From Hyphomicrobiales bacterium (GTDB lineage Bacteria; Pseudomonadota; Alphaproteobacteria; Rhizobiales; Rhizobiaceae), in contig UBQX01000003.1 of assembly GCA_900467685.1 (NCBI GenBank), positions 124,001 to 188,000 of the forward strand: a DNA stretch of 64,000 nucleotides, read 5' to 3'. The notes under the pieces were generated by a model. That model had not been told where the DNA came from. It saw only the letters and a program-made list of their open reading frames with translations, and did not search any database. Both the position numbers and the translations under genes were made by a program. Positions 1 to 8,883 of the stretch are shown one piece after another; the first letter of the stretch is position 1, and every line of letters begins with the position of its first letter.

Positions 1-123
1 TCGGTCAATGGGACGGCCATCGAGGACACGAAGACACTGGCGCAGATGGCCAACAGCGATCCGAATCTCTGGCGGGTAGAGATCAATCGCGGCGGCCAGC
101 GCATCCGGCAAGTCTTCCGATGA
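1..123 (+). CDS. Do-like serine protease, C-terminal end (partial)
   Basis: The first 120 bases are open in frame 1 and end at TGA 121-123. The peptide starts SVNGTAIEDTKTL and ends in an INRGGQRIRQVFR-type strand. This looks like the last part of the second PDZ domain of a DegP/DegQ (Do) family periplasmic protease, and a Do protease just before rarA is the usual rhizobial order. The protease domain lies outside the window, so the call rests on a short tail plus context. Its stop overlaps the rarA start in ATGA, which suggests translational coupling. Confidence 0.6.
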   Translation, partial: SVNGTAIEDTKTLAQMANSDPNLWRVEINRGGQRIRQVFR

Positions 124-1436
124 GCGATCTGTTTGCCGCGCACGAACCGGATGACTTTGCGGCCAAGAGACCTCTGGCGGAACGCCTGCGGCCCAAGACA
201 CTCGCGGAAGTCTCCGGTCAGGGACATCTGACGGGACCTGATGGCGCGCTGACGCGGATGATCGAGGCGGGTTCGCTCGGCTCGATGATATTCTGGGGCC
301 CGCCGGGTACCGGCAAGACGACCGTCGCGCGGCTTCTGTCGGGAGAGACTGGTCTGGCTTTCGAGCAGATCTCGGCGATCTTTTCCGGTGTTGCGGATCT
401 CAAGAAGGTATTCGAGACCGCGCGGGCACGACGCATGTCGGGCCGGCAGACGCTGCTCTTTGTGGACGAGATCCATCGTTTCAACCGGGCGCAGCAGGAC
501 AGTTTCCTGCCCGTGATGGAGGACGGGACGATCGTGCTTGTGGGCGCGACGACCGAAAACCCGTCCTTCGAACTCAACGCCGCTCTTCTCTCCCGGGCAC
601 GCGTGCTGACCTTCAAATCGCATGACGAGGAGAGCCTCGAGGCGCTTTTGAAGCGCGCCGAGGAGGAAGAGGGCAAGGCGCTCCCTCTGGACCCGGATGC
701 GCGCATGAGCCTGATCCGCATGGCCGATGGCGATGGACGCGCGGCCCTTACGCTGGCGGAAGAAGTCTGGCGCGCGGCGCGCGCAGGCGAGCGATTCGAC
801 ACGGCGGGGCTGACCCGCGTCGTCCAGCGCCGGGCGCCGGTCTATGACAAGGGGCAGGACGGGCATTACAATCTGATCTCGGCGCTGCATAAGTCCGTGC
901 GCGGCTCGGACCCCGATGCCGCGCTCTATTATCTGGCGCGCATGTTCGATGCGGGTGAAGACCCGCTGTTTCTCGGGCGGCGGCTGGTGCGCATGGCTGT
1001 CGAAGATATCGGTTTGGCCGACCCGCAGGCGCTGGTCGTCGCCAATGCGGCCAAGGATGCCTATGACTTTCTCGGTTCGCCGGAAGGGGAGCTGGCGCTG
1101 GCGCAGGCCTGCGTCTATCTCGCCACAGCGCCGAAATCGAACGCCGTCTACACGGCCTACAAGGCGTCCATGCGGGCCGCCAAGGAATATGGCTCGCTGC
1201 TGCCACCCAAACATATCCTCAATGCGCCCACGAAGCTGATGAAGGCGGAGGGGTACAATGAGGGCTATCGTTACGACCATGACGAGCCCGATGCATTCTC
1301 GGGCCAGGATTATTTCCCCGAAAAGATGGGCCGCAAGACCTTCTACGATCCGCCGGAGCGGGGCTTTGAACGGGATATCCGCAAAAGGCTCGACTGGTGG
1401 GCGAAGTTGCGGGCCGAACGGTCGGGCAAAGCCTAG
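120..1436 (+). CDS. rarA: Replication-associated recombination protein RarA (MgsA) AAA+ ATPase
   Basis: The 438-residue protein is a clamp-loader-like AAA+ ATPase of the RarA/MgsA/WRNIP1 family, which acts at stalled replication forks. Visible motifs are Walker A GPPGTGKTT (about residues 60-68), Walker B LLFVDEIHRF (about 115-124), sensor 1 GATTENPSFE (about 141-150) and the C-terminal tetramerisation region with KSNAVYTAY and ending near DYFPEKMGRKTFYDPP. Length matches the family (about 430-450). The start ATG overlaps the stop of the upstream protease gene. RarA normally associates with SSB and the replisome in the cytoplasm. The identification is secure. Confidence 0.95.
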   Translation: MSDLFAAHEPDDFAAKRPLAERLRPKTLAEVSGQGHLTGPDGALTRMIEAGSLGSMIFWGPPGTGKTTVARLLSGETGLAFEQISAIFSGVADLKKVFETARARRMSGRQTLLFVDEIHRFNRAQQDSFLPVMEDGTIVLVGATTENPSFELNAALLSRARVLTFKSHDEESLEALLKRAEEEEGKALPLDPDARMSLIRMADGDGRAALTLAEEVWRAARAGERFDTAGLTRVVQRRAPVYDKGQDGHYNLISALHKSVRGSDPDAALYYLARMFDAGEDPLFLGRRLVRMAVEDIGLADPQALVVANAAKDAYDFLGSPEGELALAQACVYLATAPKSNAVYTAYKASMRAAKEYGSLLPPKHILNAPTKLMKAEGYNEGYRYDHDEPDAFSGQDYFPEKMGRKTFYDPPERGFERDIRKRLDWWAKLRAERSGKA

Positions 1437-1495
1437 CGCCCATCGGCTGCTGCGGTGCATCATTCCGGCACATTTCCACGGCTGTTCACGCAGTG

Positions 1496-1511
1496 AAATA
1501 AACGTTTATTT
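1496..1511. promoter_or_regulatory. 16-bp perfect palindrome upstream of the FabMG-like gene
   Basis: AAATAAACGTTTATTT is a perfect palindrome about 95 bp before the next start codon, in an unusually AT-rich stretch between rarA and the enoyl-reductase-like gene. It has the symmetry of a dimeric repressor site, for example a TetR-type lipid regulator. No cognate regulator is encoded nearby. Confidence 0.45.
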
Positions 1512-1604
1512 AAAATGACTTCCAATTTTGCACCAATAAAGCCATGTCATAGTCCACGCTTACATTCGCGTCTCCTGACCTGAAAAAATCAAAGAGTGCA
1601 AAGT

Positions 1605-2960
1605 ATGGAAAATCCGGTCTCGTTGAATCGCATCGCGGAAAACACTGTCTTTCGAAAGGGCGACGTTTTCGTCCTCTTCGGCGAATTGTTCGGGCGCGGC
1701 TATGCGACCGGCCTGCTGGACGAAGCCCGGCGGGTGGGTATGGAGATTATCGGCATCACCGTTGGTCGTCGCGACGAGAACAATGCGCTGCGTCCGCTGA
1801 ATCCGGAAGAGCTTGCCGAGGCGGAAGCGCGGCTTGGCGGACGAATCATCAACCTGCCGCTGATGGCGGGCTTCGACCTCGACGCTCCCGAAGGCGGCGA
1901 GACGCCGACTGATCTTCTGGCGAAGCTGACGCTGGAAGGCTGGCAGGACGAGACGCTGGACTGGGATCACATCGCCAAGTGCCGGGAGATCGGTACGAAG
2001 CGGTTCAAGGACACGCTCACTGAAGTCATGGGCGTCCTTGACGGTATGATTGCCGATGGTCGGAATGTCTTCTTCGCCCATACGATGGCGGGCGGCATTC
2101 CGAAGGCCAAGGTGTTCCTCGTGTTGGCAAACCGGATCTACAAGGGGCGCGGCGCGCGTCACATGTCGTCGCAGGCGCTGCTTGACAGCGATCTCGGCAA
2201 GCTGATCCTGCAGAACTTCGACGAAGTCACGGCCTACACGTTCCAGCATCTGATCGATTGCAGCGCGGCGATCCGCGAACGCATCACCGCCGCGGGCGGG
2301 CAGGTGCGTTACACGGCCTATGGCTATCACGGCTCCGCTGTCCTGATCGACGGAAGCTACCGTTGGCAGACCTATACGAACTACACGCAAGGGTACGCCA
2401 AGATGCGGCTTGAAAATGTCGCTCAGGCGGCATGGGAAAAGGGCATCAAGGCAACCGTCTACAATTGCCCGGAAATCCGCACCAATTCCTCCGACGTCTT
2501 TGCCGGCATCGAATTGCCGCTGATCCCGCTTCTGCTGGCGCTGAAGCAGGAGAATGGCGGCGCATGGGCTGAGGCGCAGTGGCAGGCCTGCGAAGCGCTT
2601 CTGGCCGATGGCTATAGCCTCAAGGATGTCTTCGGCAAGATCGCCGACATGCAGGCAAGCCCGGTCATGGAACCCTTCTACGACTTCTCCGCCTGGCCGA
2701 AGGCCAACAGCCAGGAACAGGCGGACCTGACGATCGGCACATCGAACGAGATCACCCAGATGCATCGCGACGGCAAGGCGCTGATCAGCGATCACCTGAG
2801 CGCGCTTGTCGTGCAGGCAACGGGAAAGCTGATTTTCGGCGAAACGTCGAAGCCGTCCGGCCCGGTCCTGTGGCTGAACCACGATATCGTGGCCCGCCGG
2901 CTGAACGAGACGCATCAGGATGCGGCGGAAGAGGGCTTTCCCAAGCTTCACGTTGCCTGA
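1605..2960 (+). CDS. Enoyl-ACP reductase FabMG-like family protein
   Basis: A protein of about 450 residues beginning MENPVSLNRIAENTVFRKGD. From memory it matches the rhizobial family annotated as FabMG-type enoyl-ACP reductase. Early residues hold a glycine-rich nucleotide-binding-like stretch (FGELFGRGYATGLLDEA) and a GITVGRRDENN strand, consistent with an NAD(P)-binding fold. A Tyr/Lys-rich segment (YGYHGSAVLIDGSYRWQTYTN trimmed here to its centre near residue 240) follows. The start chosen is ATG 1605; a GTG three codons upstream is possible. It stands alone between rarA and a flavodoxin gene. The fold is plausible, but substrate and physiological role cannot be read from the sequence. 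Confidence 0.55.
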   Translation: MENPVSLNRIAENTVFRKGDVFVLFGELFGRGYATGLLDEARRVGMEIIGITVGRRDENNALRPLNPEELAEAEARLGGRIINLPLMAGFDLDAPEGGETPTDLLAKLTLEGWQDETLDWDHIAKCREIGTKRFKDTLTEVMGVLDGMIADGRNVFFAHTMAGGIPKAKVFLVLANRIYKGRGARHMSSQALLDSDLGKLILQNFDEVTAYTFQHLIDCSAAIRERITAAGGQVRYTAYGYHGSAVLIDGSYRWQTYTNYTQGYAKMRLENVAQAAWEKGIKATVYNCPEIRTNSSDVFAGIELPLIPLLLALKQENGGAWAEAQWQACEALLADGYSLKDVFGKIADMQASPVMEPFYDFSAWPKANSQEQADLTIGTSNEITQMHRDGKALISDHLSALVVQATGKLIFGETSKPSGPVLWLNHDIVARRLNETHQDAAEEGFPKLHVA

Positions 2961-3051
2961 GTGTTTTGAAGTTCAGGCGACTTGATCTTCCTCAAAGCGC
3001 GCTTGCCTGTTCCCGTCCATAATCCGTTCAACATTGAACGGGAGCGGACCC

Positions 3052-3594
3052 ATGAACATTCTGATCGCCTATGCCACCGTCGAGGGGCAGACACGGAAGA
3101 TTGCTGCGCAGCTTGCCGAAATCTTTGAGAACCGCGGCTGGCAGGTCGCGTTGCAGAATACGGCGGGGATGATGGAATTCATCCTCAACCGGCCGGATGC
3201 GGCAATTCTGCTCGCGCCGGTCCATGCCGGTCGTTACCCGACGACGTTTACCCATTTCGTCCGGCAGGAGGCCGACTGGCTGAACTCTGTTCCGTCCGCC
3301 TTTGTCTCCGTCTCGCTGTCGATTGTCAGCGACAATGCGGAAGAGCGTCAGGAAGGCGAAGACTATCCGACCGGGTTGCTTGCCGAGACCGGCTGGCAGC
3401 CGCTTGCCATTCATCATGCAGGCGGCGCGCTTAGGCTGGCGGAATATGATTTCTTCAAGCGCTGGATGGTGCGGCGGCTATCGCGCAACGCGCCTGCTGG
3501 CGAAGAGAAGGGCGACCGTGAGTTCACGGATTGGGCAGCGCTGGAACTCTTCGCCTCGGAATTTGCCAATGAGGTGGGGCGGCGGAAGGCCTGA
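3052..3594 (+). CDS. Flavodoxin-domain protein, HemG-like (protoporphyrinogen oxidase family)
   Basis: The 180-residue protein has a flavodoxin fold: a phosphate-binding loop near the N-terminus (ATVEGQTRKIA, residues about 7-17) and the APVHAGRYP segment (about 55-63) typical of the HemG-like menaquinone-dependent protoporphyrinogen oxidase family. The start at 3052 is preceded by CGGGAGCGG; an in-frame ATG 18 bases upstream lacks this spacing. HemG oxidises protoporphyrinogen IX to protoporphyrin IX. No other haem gene is adjacent, so the role is assigned by family only. Confidence 0.6.
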   Translation: MNILIAYATVEGQTRKIAAQLAEIFENRGWQVALQNTAGMMEFILNRPDAAILLAPVHAGRYPTTFTHFVRQEADWLNSVPSAFVSVSLSIVSDNAEERQEGEDYPTGLLAETGWQPLAIHHAGGALRLAEYDFFKRWMVRRLSRNAPAGEEKGDREFTDWAALELFASEFANEVGRRKA

Positions 3595-3600
3595 CCTGCG

Positions 3601-4572
3601 TCAGCTCGCTTCCTGAAGATCGGCTGTGAAGACGGTGCAGCGATTGCGGCCGCTTTTCTTCGAGGCATAGAGCGCGCTGTCAGCCTTTGCGTACAAATCC
3701 TTGGCATCGGCCGCATCGACGGTCATGCAGATGCCCATGGAGATCGTGATGCGGCCGTAATCCGCGCCTTCGGCTTCATCCTGGAACGGCGTCTGCTCCA
3801 GCGCGACACGAACGTTGTCAGCAATGCTGAGCACGTCGCCGACATTTCGTCCCTCGATGATCAGCGCGAACTCTTCGCCGCCGGCGCGGGCGACAAAGAT
3901 GTCGTCGGTTTCGTGCCCGCGCAGGATATCGGCGACGATGGTCAGGACCTTGTCGCCCACAAGGTGGCCATAGGTGTCGTTGAACTTCTTGAAGTGGTCG
4001 ACATCCGAAATCACGAGCGCCGCCATGTGGGGTTGCCCGGTCGCAAAGACGGAAGCCAGCTTCTCGTCGAAGGCGCGCCTGTTGGAAAGACCGGTCAGCG
4101 CGTCCGTATTGGCGATGCGCTTGTACTGGTTGAGCTCCTTGAGGATTTCTCCCATTACGGCAGGGCTGTGTTCGCCGCTCGTGGCAGCCGCAGGCTCGGG
4201 TGCCTGCCGCTCGAAAACGCCGGCGTCGCCTCCCGCCTCTGTCTTTTGCGGATCGACTGCATCGGCTTCCTGGACGCGAAACTGCTTGTGTCCCGGCTGG
4301 ATCGTGCGGACATTGGAATTGGCGAGCTTGGGCAGGCCTTCGCGATCGACCACGAGATGCCACTGGCCTATCACAGGCACGGTGAGCTTTGCCGGGGTCT
4401 TGACCGTGAGGCCTCCGAGGAACTTGTAAGCCTGCGACGAGGCATAGAGCCGGTAGTTTCGATCATCCATCAGCCGGACATTATTGATCGACGACAGAGC
4501 GACCTCAACCACCGTACCGGCGGGCTGCCTGCCGAGATCATAATGTTTGTAACGAGGTGTTTGGGGTGCCAT
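3601..4572 (-). CDS. DUF1883-GGDEF diguanylate cyclase
   Basis: The 323-residue protein has two parts. Residues 1 to about 90 resemble DUF1883 (YKHYDLGRQPAGTVVEVAL, later GQWHLVVDREG). A Pro/Ala-rich linker follows. The C-terminal half is a full GGDEF domain with NTDALTGLSNRRAFDE, DVDHFKKFNDTYGH and the active-site loop AGGEEF. This predicts c-di-GMP synthesis. No signal peptide or membrane segment is visible, so it is probably cytosolic. It converges with the flavodoxin gene (6-bp gap). The ligand of the DUF1883 module is unknown. Confidence 0.85.
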   Translation of the reverse strand: MAPQTPRYKHYDLGRQPAGTVVEVALSSINNVRLMDDRNYRLYASSQAYKFLGGLTVKTPAKLTVPVIGQWHLVVDREGLPKLANSNVRTIQPGHKQFRVQEADAVDPQKTEAGGDAGVFERQAPEPAAATSGEHSPAVMGEILKELNQYKRIANTDALTGLSNRRAFDEKLASVFATGQPHMAALVISDVDHFKKFNDTYGHLVGDKVLTIVADILRGHETDDIFVARAGGEEFALIIEGRNVGDVLSIADNVRVALEQTPFQDEAEGADYGRITISMGICMTVDAADAKDLYAKADSALYASKKSGRNRCTVFTADLQEAS

Positions 4573-4645
4573 GCGCTCATTCCACAGTTGTGCGAATAAT
4601 GGCGTCGGAGGGTTAAACTTTGGTTTTCGCTATGTGTCTTGGCCA

Positions 4646-4673
4646 ACAAAAAACCCGGCCTTTCGACCGGGTT
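4646..4673 (-). terminator. Rho-independent terminator of icd
   Basis: Read on the minus strand, an AACCCGG stem, a TCGAAAGG-type loop and CCGGGTT are followed by a T run (TTTTTTGTT), 27 bp after the icd stop. This is a standard intrinsic terminator and separates icd from the GGDEF gene downstream. Confidence 0.85.
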
Positions 4674-4699
4674 CTTCGGAATTCGGGGCAGGGCGCCGA

Positions 4700-5914
4700 T
4701 CAGGCGGCCATGGCCTTCTTGAGGTTTTCGTCGACCTTGTCGAGGAAGCCGGTGGTGGAGAGCCACGGCTGATCGGGGCCGATGAGAAGGGCGAGGTCCT
4801 TCGTCATGTAGCCGGCTTCGACGGTGGCGACGCAGACCTTTTCCAGCGTGTCGGCGAACTTGGCCAGCTCGGCATTGTCGTCGAGCTTGGCGCGGTGGGC
4901 GAGGCCACGCGTCCAGGCGAAGATCGAGGCGATCGAGTTGGTCGAGGTTTCCTGACCCTTCTGGTGCTGACGGTAGTGACGCGTCACCGTGCCATGTGCG
5001 GCTTCGGCTTCAACCGTGCGGCCATCGGGCGACAGCAGAACGGAGGTCATGAGGCCGAGCGAGCCGAAGCCCTGCGCAACCGTGTCGGACTGAACGTCGC
5101 CGTCATAGTTCTTGCAGGCCCAGACGTAGCCGCCGGACCACTTGAGGGCGGAGGCGACCATGTCGTCGATCAGGCGGTGTTCGTAGATGATGCCGGCCTT
5201 GTCGAATTCAGCCTTGAATTCGGCCTGGTAGACTTCTTCGAAGATGTCCTTGAAGCGGCCGTCATAGGCCTTGAGGATCGTGTTCTTCGTGGAGAGGTAA
5301 ACCGGCCACTTGCGCATCAGGCCGTAATTCATCGAGGCGCGGGCGAAATCGCGGATCGATTCATCGAGGTTGTACATGGCCATGGTCACGCCAGCGCCCG
5401 GAGCCTTGAAGACTTCCTTCTCGATGACCTGACCGTCTTCGCCGACGAACTTGATGGTGATCGTGCCCTTGCCGGGGAACTTGAAGTCGGTTGCCTTGTA
5501 CTGGTCGCCGAAGGCGTGACGGCCGACAACGATCGGCTGGGTCCAGCCGGGAACGAGGCGCGGAACGTTCTTGCAGATGATCGGCTCGCGGAAGATCACG
5601 CCGCCGAGGATGTTGCGGATCGTGCCGTTCGGCGACTTCCACATTTCCTTGAGGTTGAATTCCTTCACGCGGGCTTCGTCCGGCGTGATCGTGGCGCACT
5701 TGATGCCGACGCCGTGCTTCTTGATGGCGTTGGCGGCGTCAACGGTCACCTGGTCGTTGGTGGCGTCGCGGTTTTCGACCGAGAGGTCGTAATATTCGAT
5801 GTCGAGATCGAGATAGGGCAGGATCAGCTTTTCCTTGATGAACTGCCAGATGATGCGGGTCATCTCGTCGCCGTCGAGATCCACGACGGGGTTGGCTACC
5901 TTGATCTTGCTCAT
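4700..5914 (-). CDS. icd: NADP-dependent isocitrate dehydrogenase
   Basis: A 404-residue protein of the eukaryote/rhizobial-type NADP isocitrate dehydrogenase class. It starts [20 protein letters not shown], continues with [14 protein letters not shown] (substrate-binding Ser/Asn loop), [15 protein letters not shown], and the metal-binding region with [28 protein letters not shown]. It converts isocitrate to 2-oxoglutarate and NADPH in the TCA cycle. The start is fixed by GAAAGAGGCC just upstream. A terminator follows it. The call is secure. Confidence 0.97.
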   Translation of the reverse strand: MSKIKVANPVVDLDGDEMTRIIWQFIKEKLILPYLDLDIEYYDLSVENRDATNDQVTVDAANAIKKHGVGIKCATITPDEARVKEFNLKEMWKSPNGTIRNILGGVIFREPIICKNVPRLVPGWTQPIVVGRHAFGDQYKATDFKFPGKGTITIKFVGEDGQVIEKEVFKAPGAGVTMAMYNLDESIRDFARASMNYGLMRKWPVYLSTKNTILKAYDGRFKDIFEEVYQAEFKAEFDKAGIIYEHRLIDDMVASALKWSGGYVWACKNYDGDVQSDTVAQGFGSLGLMTSVLLSPDGRTVEAEAAHGTVTRHYRQHQKGQETSTNSIASIFAWTRGLAHRAKLDDNAELAKFADTLEKVCVATVEAGYMTKDLALLIGPDQPWLSTTGFLDKVDENLKKAMAA

Positions 5915-6166
5915 ATATCGGCCTCTTTCTCGGATTGCGGCGAACAGGGACTTCGCCTTTCGGAAAATATCCCGTGCGCTATAGCACCGCGAAAGGCGAA
6001 CGCAAAGGCGCATGCGCGGCCAGTTCGTCAATTTTAGGAGGACGGATCGTTTCGGGAGGGAAGGGGCGTTGCGCCATTTTCTGGTTGAAATGGGTCACTA
6101 GTTCGAATCCACTTCATGCCAACATCACACCATCGCGCGAATCAAACTCGCGCCGGAGATCAGCAG

Positions 6167-6685
6167 ATGCGCGCTCTTGCCCCCTTACTCGCATTTCTCG
6201 CATTTGCCGTGCCTGCCCTGGCCGACGATGCCGATCCGACCGCGCCGGTGAAGAAGATCATGCAGATCAGCCAGAGCAATCTGGGTGGCGACGATTCGAA
6301 CCAGGACGACTATTTCTCCGACAAGTGGATGCCGCAGCTGTTCAGCTCCGCCTTCGTGACCATTGCCAAGAAGGGGTTTGCCAAGGCCGAGGCGAATAAC
6401 GAGCCGTTCATCGATTACGATCCGGTGCTCGGCGGCCAGGACGGTTGCGCGCCGAAAGACCTGACGATCACCAATGCAGGGCCGAAAGATAACGGGTTCG
6501 ACGTCGTGGCCAAGTTCCACGCCTTCTACTGCTTCGATAATGCCGACAACCGGTTCAGCGAGACGCATTTCAAGGTGGTGATGGAAAACGGCGTGGCGAA
6601 GATTGACGATATCGTCAATATCATTCCGGACGGCGATCCGGTTTCGCTGCGCGACACGATGAATGGTTATTTCACTGCGCAGTGA
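6167..6685 (+). CDS. Exported protein of unknown function
   Basis: The 172-residue product starts MRALAPLLAFLAFAVPALADD, a clear Sec signal peptide with an ALA-D cleavage site near residue 20. The mature part is acidic, has two Cys (a CAPKD segment and AFYCFDNAD) that could pair, and ends GDPVSLRDTMNGYFTAQ. It resembles small periplasmic DUF3828-type proteins, but I do not recognise it firmly. The start at 6167 has CCGGAGATC upstream; a longer reading frame adds 17 residues without a signal. It stands alone between icd and a convergent hydrolase gene. Confidence 0.65.
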   Translation: MRALAPLLAFLAFAVPALADDADPTAPVKKIMQISQSNLGGDDSNQDDYFSDKWMPQLFSSAFVTIAKKGFAKAEANNEPFIDYDPVLGGQDGCAPKDLTITNAGPKDNGFDVVAKFHAFYCFDNADNRFSETHFKVVMENGVAKIDDIVNIIPDGDPVSLRDTMNGYFTAQ

Positions 6686-6709
6686 CACGCTGCTGTCAGG
6701 CTGGCGTTC

Positions 6710-7417
6710 TCAAGCACGCCTTAGCCTGACGATGTGCCGGCAGACTTCGCATGAGCCCAGCGTTGCCCCATGACCGACATGGAAATGCTTGCCACCCGCC
6801 TCGACGAGGCGCTCCAATTGATCGGCGACCTGATGCGGATCATCCTCGAAGGGCGGGCGTTTGGGTGATTTCAGGCGCACGATCCCGCCGAGCAGGATGC
6901 CTGACGAAATCAGGTCGCTGACGAGCACGTTCCGGTCGTCGAGAAGCACCGAGATGCTGCCGGCCGTGTGGCCCGGCGTATAACGAGCTATGCCGGCGAC
7001 GCCGAAGGGTTTCAATGACAGATCATCCGTTCCGTCCATGACGATATCGGGTTCGAAAGCCTCGTAGGGCGACTGGATCAGGCCGGTCGCCTTGAACAGG
7101 CGGCCGAACGGGCCGGTCGGGCAGTAGGACATGGCGCGTTCCTGCCGGTAATGCGGCAGATCGGCCCGATGCGCGAGGAGTGGCGCGCCGGTGAGACGTT
7201 TGAGAGCAGCGGCAGAGCCCGCATGGTCGATATGGGCGTGCGTGACGATGATTAGCCGGACGTCCGATGCGCGTTTGCCTTCTTCGGTAAGCGCCTTGAG
7301 GAAGCGTTTCTCCGAGCCCGGCAGGCCCGTATCAACGATGACGACGCCGCCATCGGACACGATCATATAGGCATTGATCATGTGAAGGGGTGCGATCGGA
7401 ACCCGAACAATCTTCAT
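6710..7417 (-). CDS. MBL-fold metallo-hydrolase
   Basis: A 235-residue metallo-beta-lactamase-fold hydrolase. It has the zinc motif THAHIDHAGS (residues about 57-66), a later GHTAGS motif and a C-terminal HVGHGA, all expected ligands of a dinuclear site. Proteins of this type include glyoxalase II-like thioesterases and lactonases; the substrate is not evident. The start at 7417 follows CAAGGAGATTTGCG; a longer form would add 8 residues. It is divergent from an HxlR regulator with a dyad operator between them, so it is the likely regulated target. Confidence 0.85.
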   Translation of the reverse strand: MKIVRVPIAPLHMINAYMIVSDGGVVIVDTGLPGSEKRFLKALTEEGKRASDVRLIIVTHAHIDHAGSAAALKRLTGAPLLAHRADLPHYRQERAMSYCPTGPFGRLFKATGLIQSPYEAFEPDIVMDGTDDLSLKPFGVAGIARYTPGHTAGSISVLLDDRNVLVSDLISSGILLGGIVRLKSPKRPPFEDDPHQVADQLERLVEAGGKHFHVGHGATLGSCEVCRHIVRLRRA

Positions 7418-7481
7418 CGCAAATCTCCTTGTTGCAGTCATTCGGTGACAGCGATAGACTTCCGCTTATTCTTTGAAAAGA

Positions 7482-7499
7482 ATGCACTTTTTAGTGCAT
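7482..7499. promoter_or_regulatory. Dyad operator between the MBL and HxlR genes
   Basis: ATGCACT-TTTT-AGTGCAT is a perfect inverted repeat with 7-bp arms, 20 bp ahead of the HxlR start and in the divergent promoter region. Its size and place fit a winged-helix dimer binding site that controls both genes. Confidence 0.6.
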
Positions 7500-7518
7500 C
7501 ACGCACCTGGAGGTAACC

Positions 7519-7893
7519 ATGGACATGGAGCAATGGCATCGCGCCGACCCGCTGAACTGTCCGGCCGTGGCCGCGCTTGGCGAGATCAGCGGCAAGTGGA
7601 AGCCGGCCATCCTCTACTTCCTGTTCTCCGGCACCCGGCGCTTCAGCGAGCTGCAGCGCCTCATTCCCTCGATCAGCCACAAGACGCTGACCCAGCAACT
7701 GCGCGAGCTGGAGGAGGCAGGGATCATTCATCGCGACGTCTTCGCCACCGTGCCGCCGCGAACCGAATATCAACTGACCGGAGCGGGTAGGGAACTCGAT
7801 GCTATCTTCCTGCAGCTTTACCGCTGGGGCGAGGCGCATGTCATGCCGCGCCGCATCGCTGAAGCGGAGGCGAGGATTGCTGCGGCCGAATAG
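7519..7893 (+). CDS. HxlR-family winged-helix transcriptional regulator
   Basis: A 124-residue protein with the HxlR/DUF24 signature: an N-terminal Cys (LNCPAVAALGEISGKWKPAIL), then RRFSELQRLIPSISHKTLTQ and LREL. One Cys near the N-terminus suggests possible thiol or electrophile sensing, as in the HypR/YodB group. GGAGG lies 6 bases ahead of ATG 7519. It is divergent from the MBL hydrolase gene with a shared dyad. Confidence 0.9.
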   Translation: MDMEQWHRADPLNCPAVAALGEISGKWKPAILYFLFSGTRRFSELQRLIPSISHKTLTQQLRELEEAGIIHRDVFATVPPRTEYQLTGAGRELDAIFLQLYRWGEAHVMPRRIAEAEARIAAAE

Positions 7894-7942
7894 CGTTGCG
7901 CTTTGATTTTTGCCGCACGCTGAACTATGGAAGCCCGGTCTT

Positions 7943-8001
7943 GAAAGCATTCCCAGGAAAAGTGGCATCCGGTTTTCCGTCCGGAAATGCGCTAACAAAA
8001 G
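7943..8001 (+). repeat. Rhizobial intergenic repeat, copy 1
   Basis: This stretch (GAAAGCATTCCCAGGAAAAG ... CGGTTTTCCGTCCGGAAATG ... AACAAAAG) matches the segment at 42024-42083 on the other strand over about 60 bases with scattered differences. I recognise it as a dispersed intergenic element common in Rhizobiales. It abuts the trmJ start. Confidence 0.6.
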
Positions 8002-8012
8002 TTTAGGGTGGC

Positions 8013-8879
8013 ATGGCAGGCACGAATAGCGAAAAGCCGCTTCTGGCGGAGGGACCGGCAATCATTCTGGTGAGCCCGCAACTGGGCGAGAATATCGGGA
8101 TGGTGGCCCGCGCCATGGCGAATTTCGGGTTGGCCGAGCTGCGCATTGTCAATCCGCGCGATGGCTGGCCGTCGGAAAGCGCGCGCTCGGCCGCTTCGCG
8201 GGCGGACCACGTCATCGATGGCGCGCAGATATTCTCCTCGCTCGAAGAGGCGCTTGCCGATATCAATTTCGTCTACGCGACCACGGCGCGCGACCGCGAC
8301 GGGTTCAAGCCCGTGCGCGGTCCGGAAGTGGCCGCTGCCACGCTGCGCACGCGCTTCAGGCAGGGCGAGAAGGTCGGCATCATGTTCGGCCGCGAGCGGA
8401 CCGGGCTGACGAATGAGGAAGTCGCGCTCGCAGACGAGATCGTGACCTTTCCGGTCAATCCGGCCTTTGCCTCGCTCAACCTCGCGCAGGCCGTGCTGCT
8501 CATGTCCTATGAATGGCTGAAGACCGGGCTTGCCTCGGCAGAGGAGACACCGTTTCAGGCGAAACCCATGCCGCCGGCGACCAAGTCCGACCTGCAGGGC
8601 CTGTTCGACCATGTCGAGGAGGCGCTGGATGGGCGTGGCTATTTCCGGCCAGCCGCCAAAAAGCCGAAATTGGTGGAGAACCTGCGCACAGTTCTTACCC
8701 GGCCCGGCTTCACGGCATCCGAAATCCAGGTCATACGCGGCGTCATTTCCTGCCTCGACAAGTTCACGCGCGACAACCCGCGCGGCTCTGCCGATGCGAA
8801 CCGGGCGCGCAAGCCGAAGGTCAAGCCGCGGGCCGAGCGCGTGAAGCACATCGAAGATACCGAAAACACGGAAGACTAA
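8013..8879 (+). CDS. trmJ: tRNA (cytidine/uridine-2'-O-)-methyltransferase, TrmJ-like
   Basis: A 288-residue SPOUT methyltransferase. The knot motifs are visible: [23 protein letters not shown] (shown here only as the N-terminal NIGMVARAM core), [26 protein letters not shown] and [13 protein letters not shown]. TrmJ methylates the 2'-O of residue 32 in tRNA anticodon loops using SAM. The basic Lys/Arg-rich C-terminus ([12 protein letters not shown]) may help tRNA binding. It is followed after 4 bases by murI, as in other rhizobia. Confidence 0.88.
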   Translation: MAGTNSEKPLLAEGPAIILVSPQLGENIGMVARAMANFGLAELRIVNPRDGWPSESARSAASRADHVIDGAQIFSSLEEALADINFVYATTARDRDGFKPVRGPEVAAATLRTRFRQGEKVGIMFGRERTGLTNEEVALADEIVTFPVNPAFASLNLAQAVLLMSYEWLKTGLASAEETPFQAKPMPPATKSDLQGLFDHVEEALDGRGYFRPAAKKPKLVENLRTVLTRPGFTASEIQVIRGVISCLDKFTRDNPRGSADANRARKPKVKPRAERVKHIEDTENTED

Positions 8880-8883
8880 GACG

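Noticed and set aside
4571-6037. Long plus-strand frames opposite icd, and similar long frames opposite purL and the RACo-like gene
   Set aside because: They are antisense shadows of high-GC, strongly biased genes with no family motifs.
6086-6121. tRNA-like 3' end (GTTCGAATCC followed by CCA), a possible tRNA remnant or att site
   Set aside because: The distance from the T-loop to CCA is about four bases too short, only three of five T-stem pairs form, and no matching 5' acceptor arm is present upstream.
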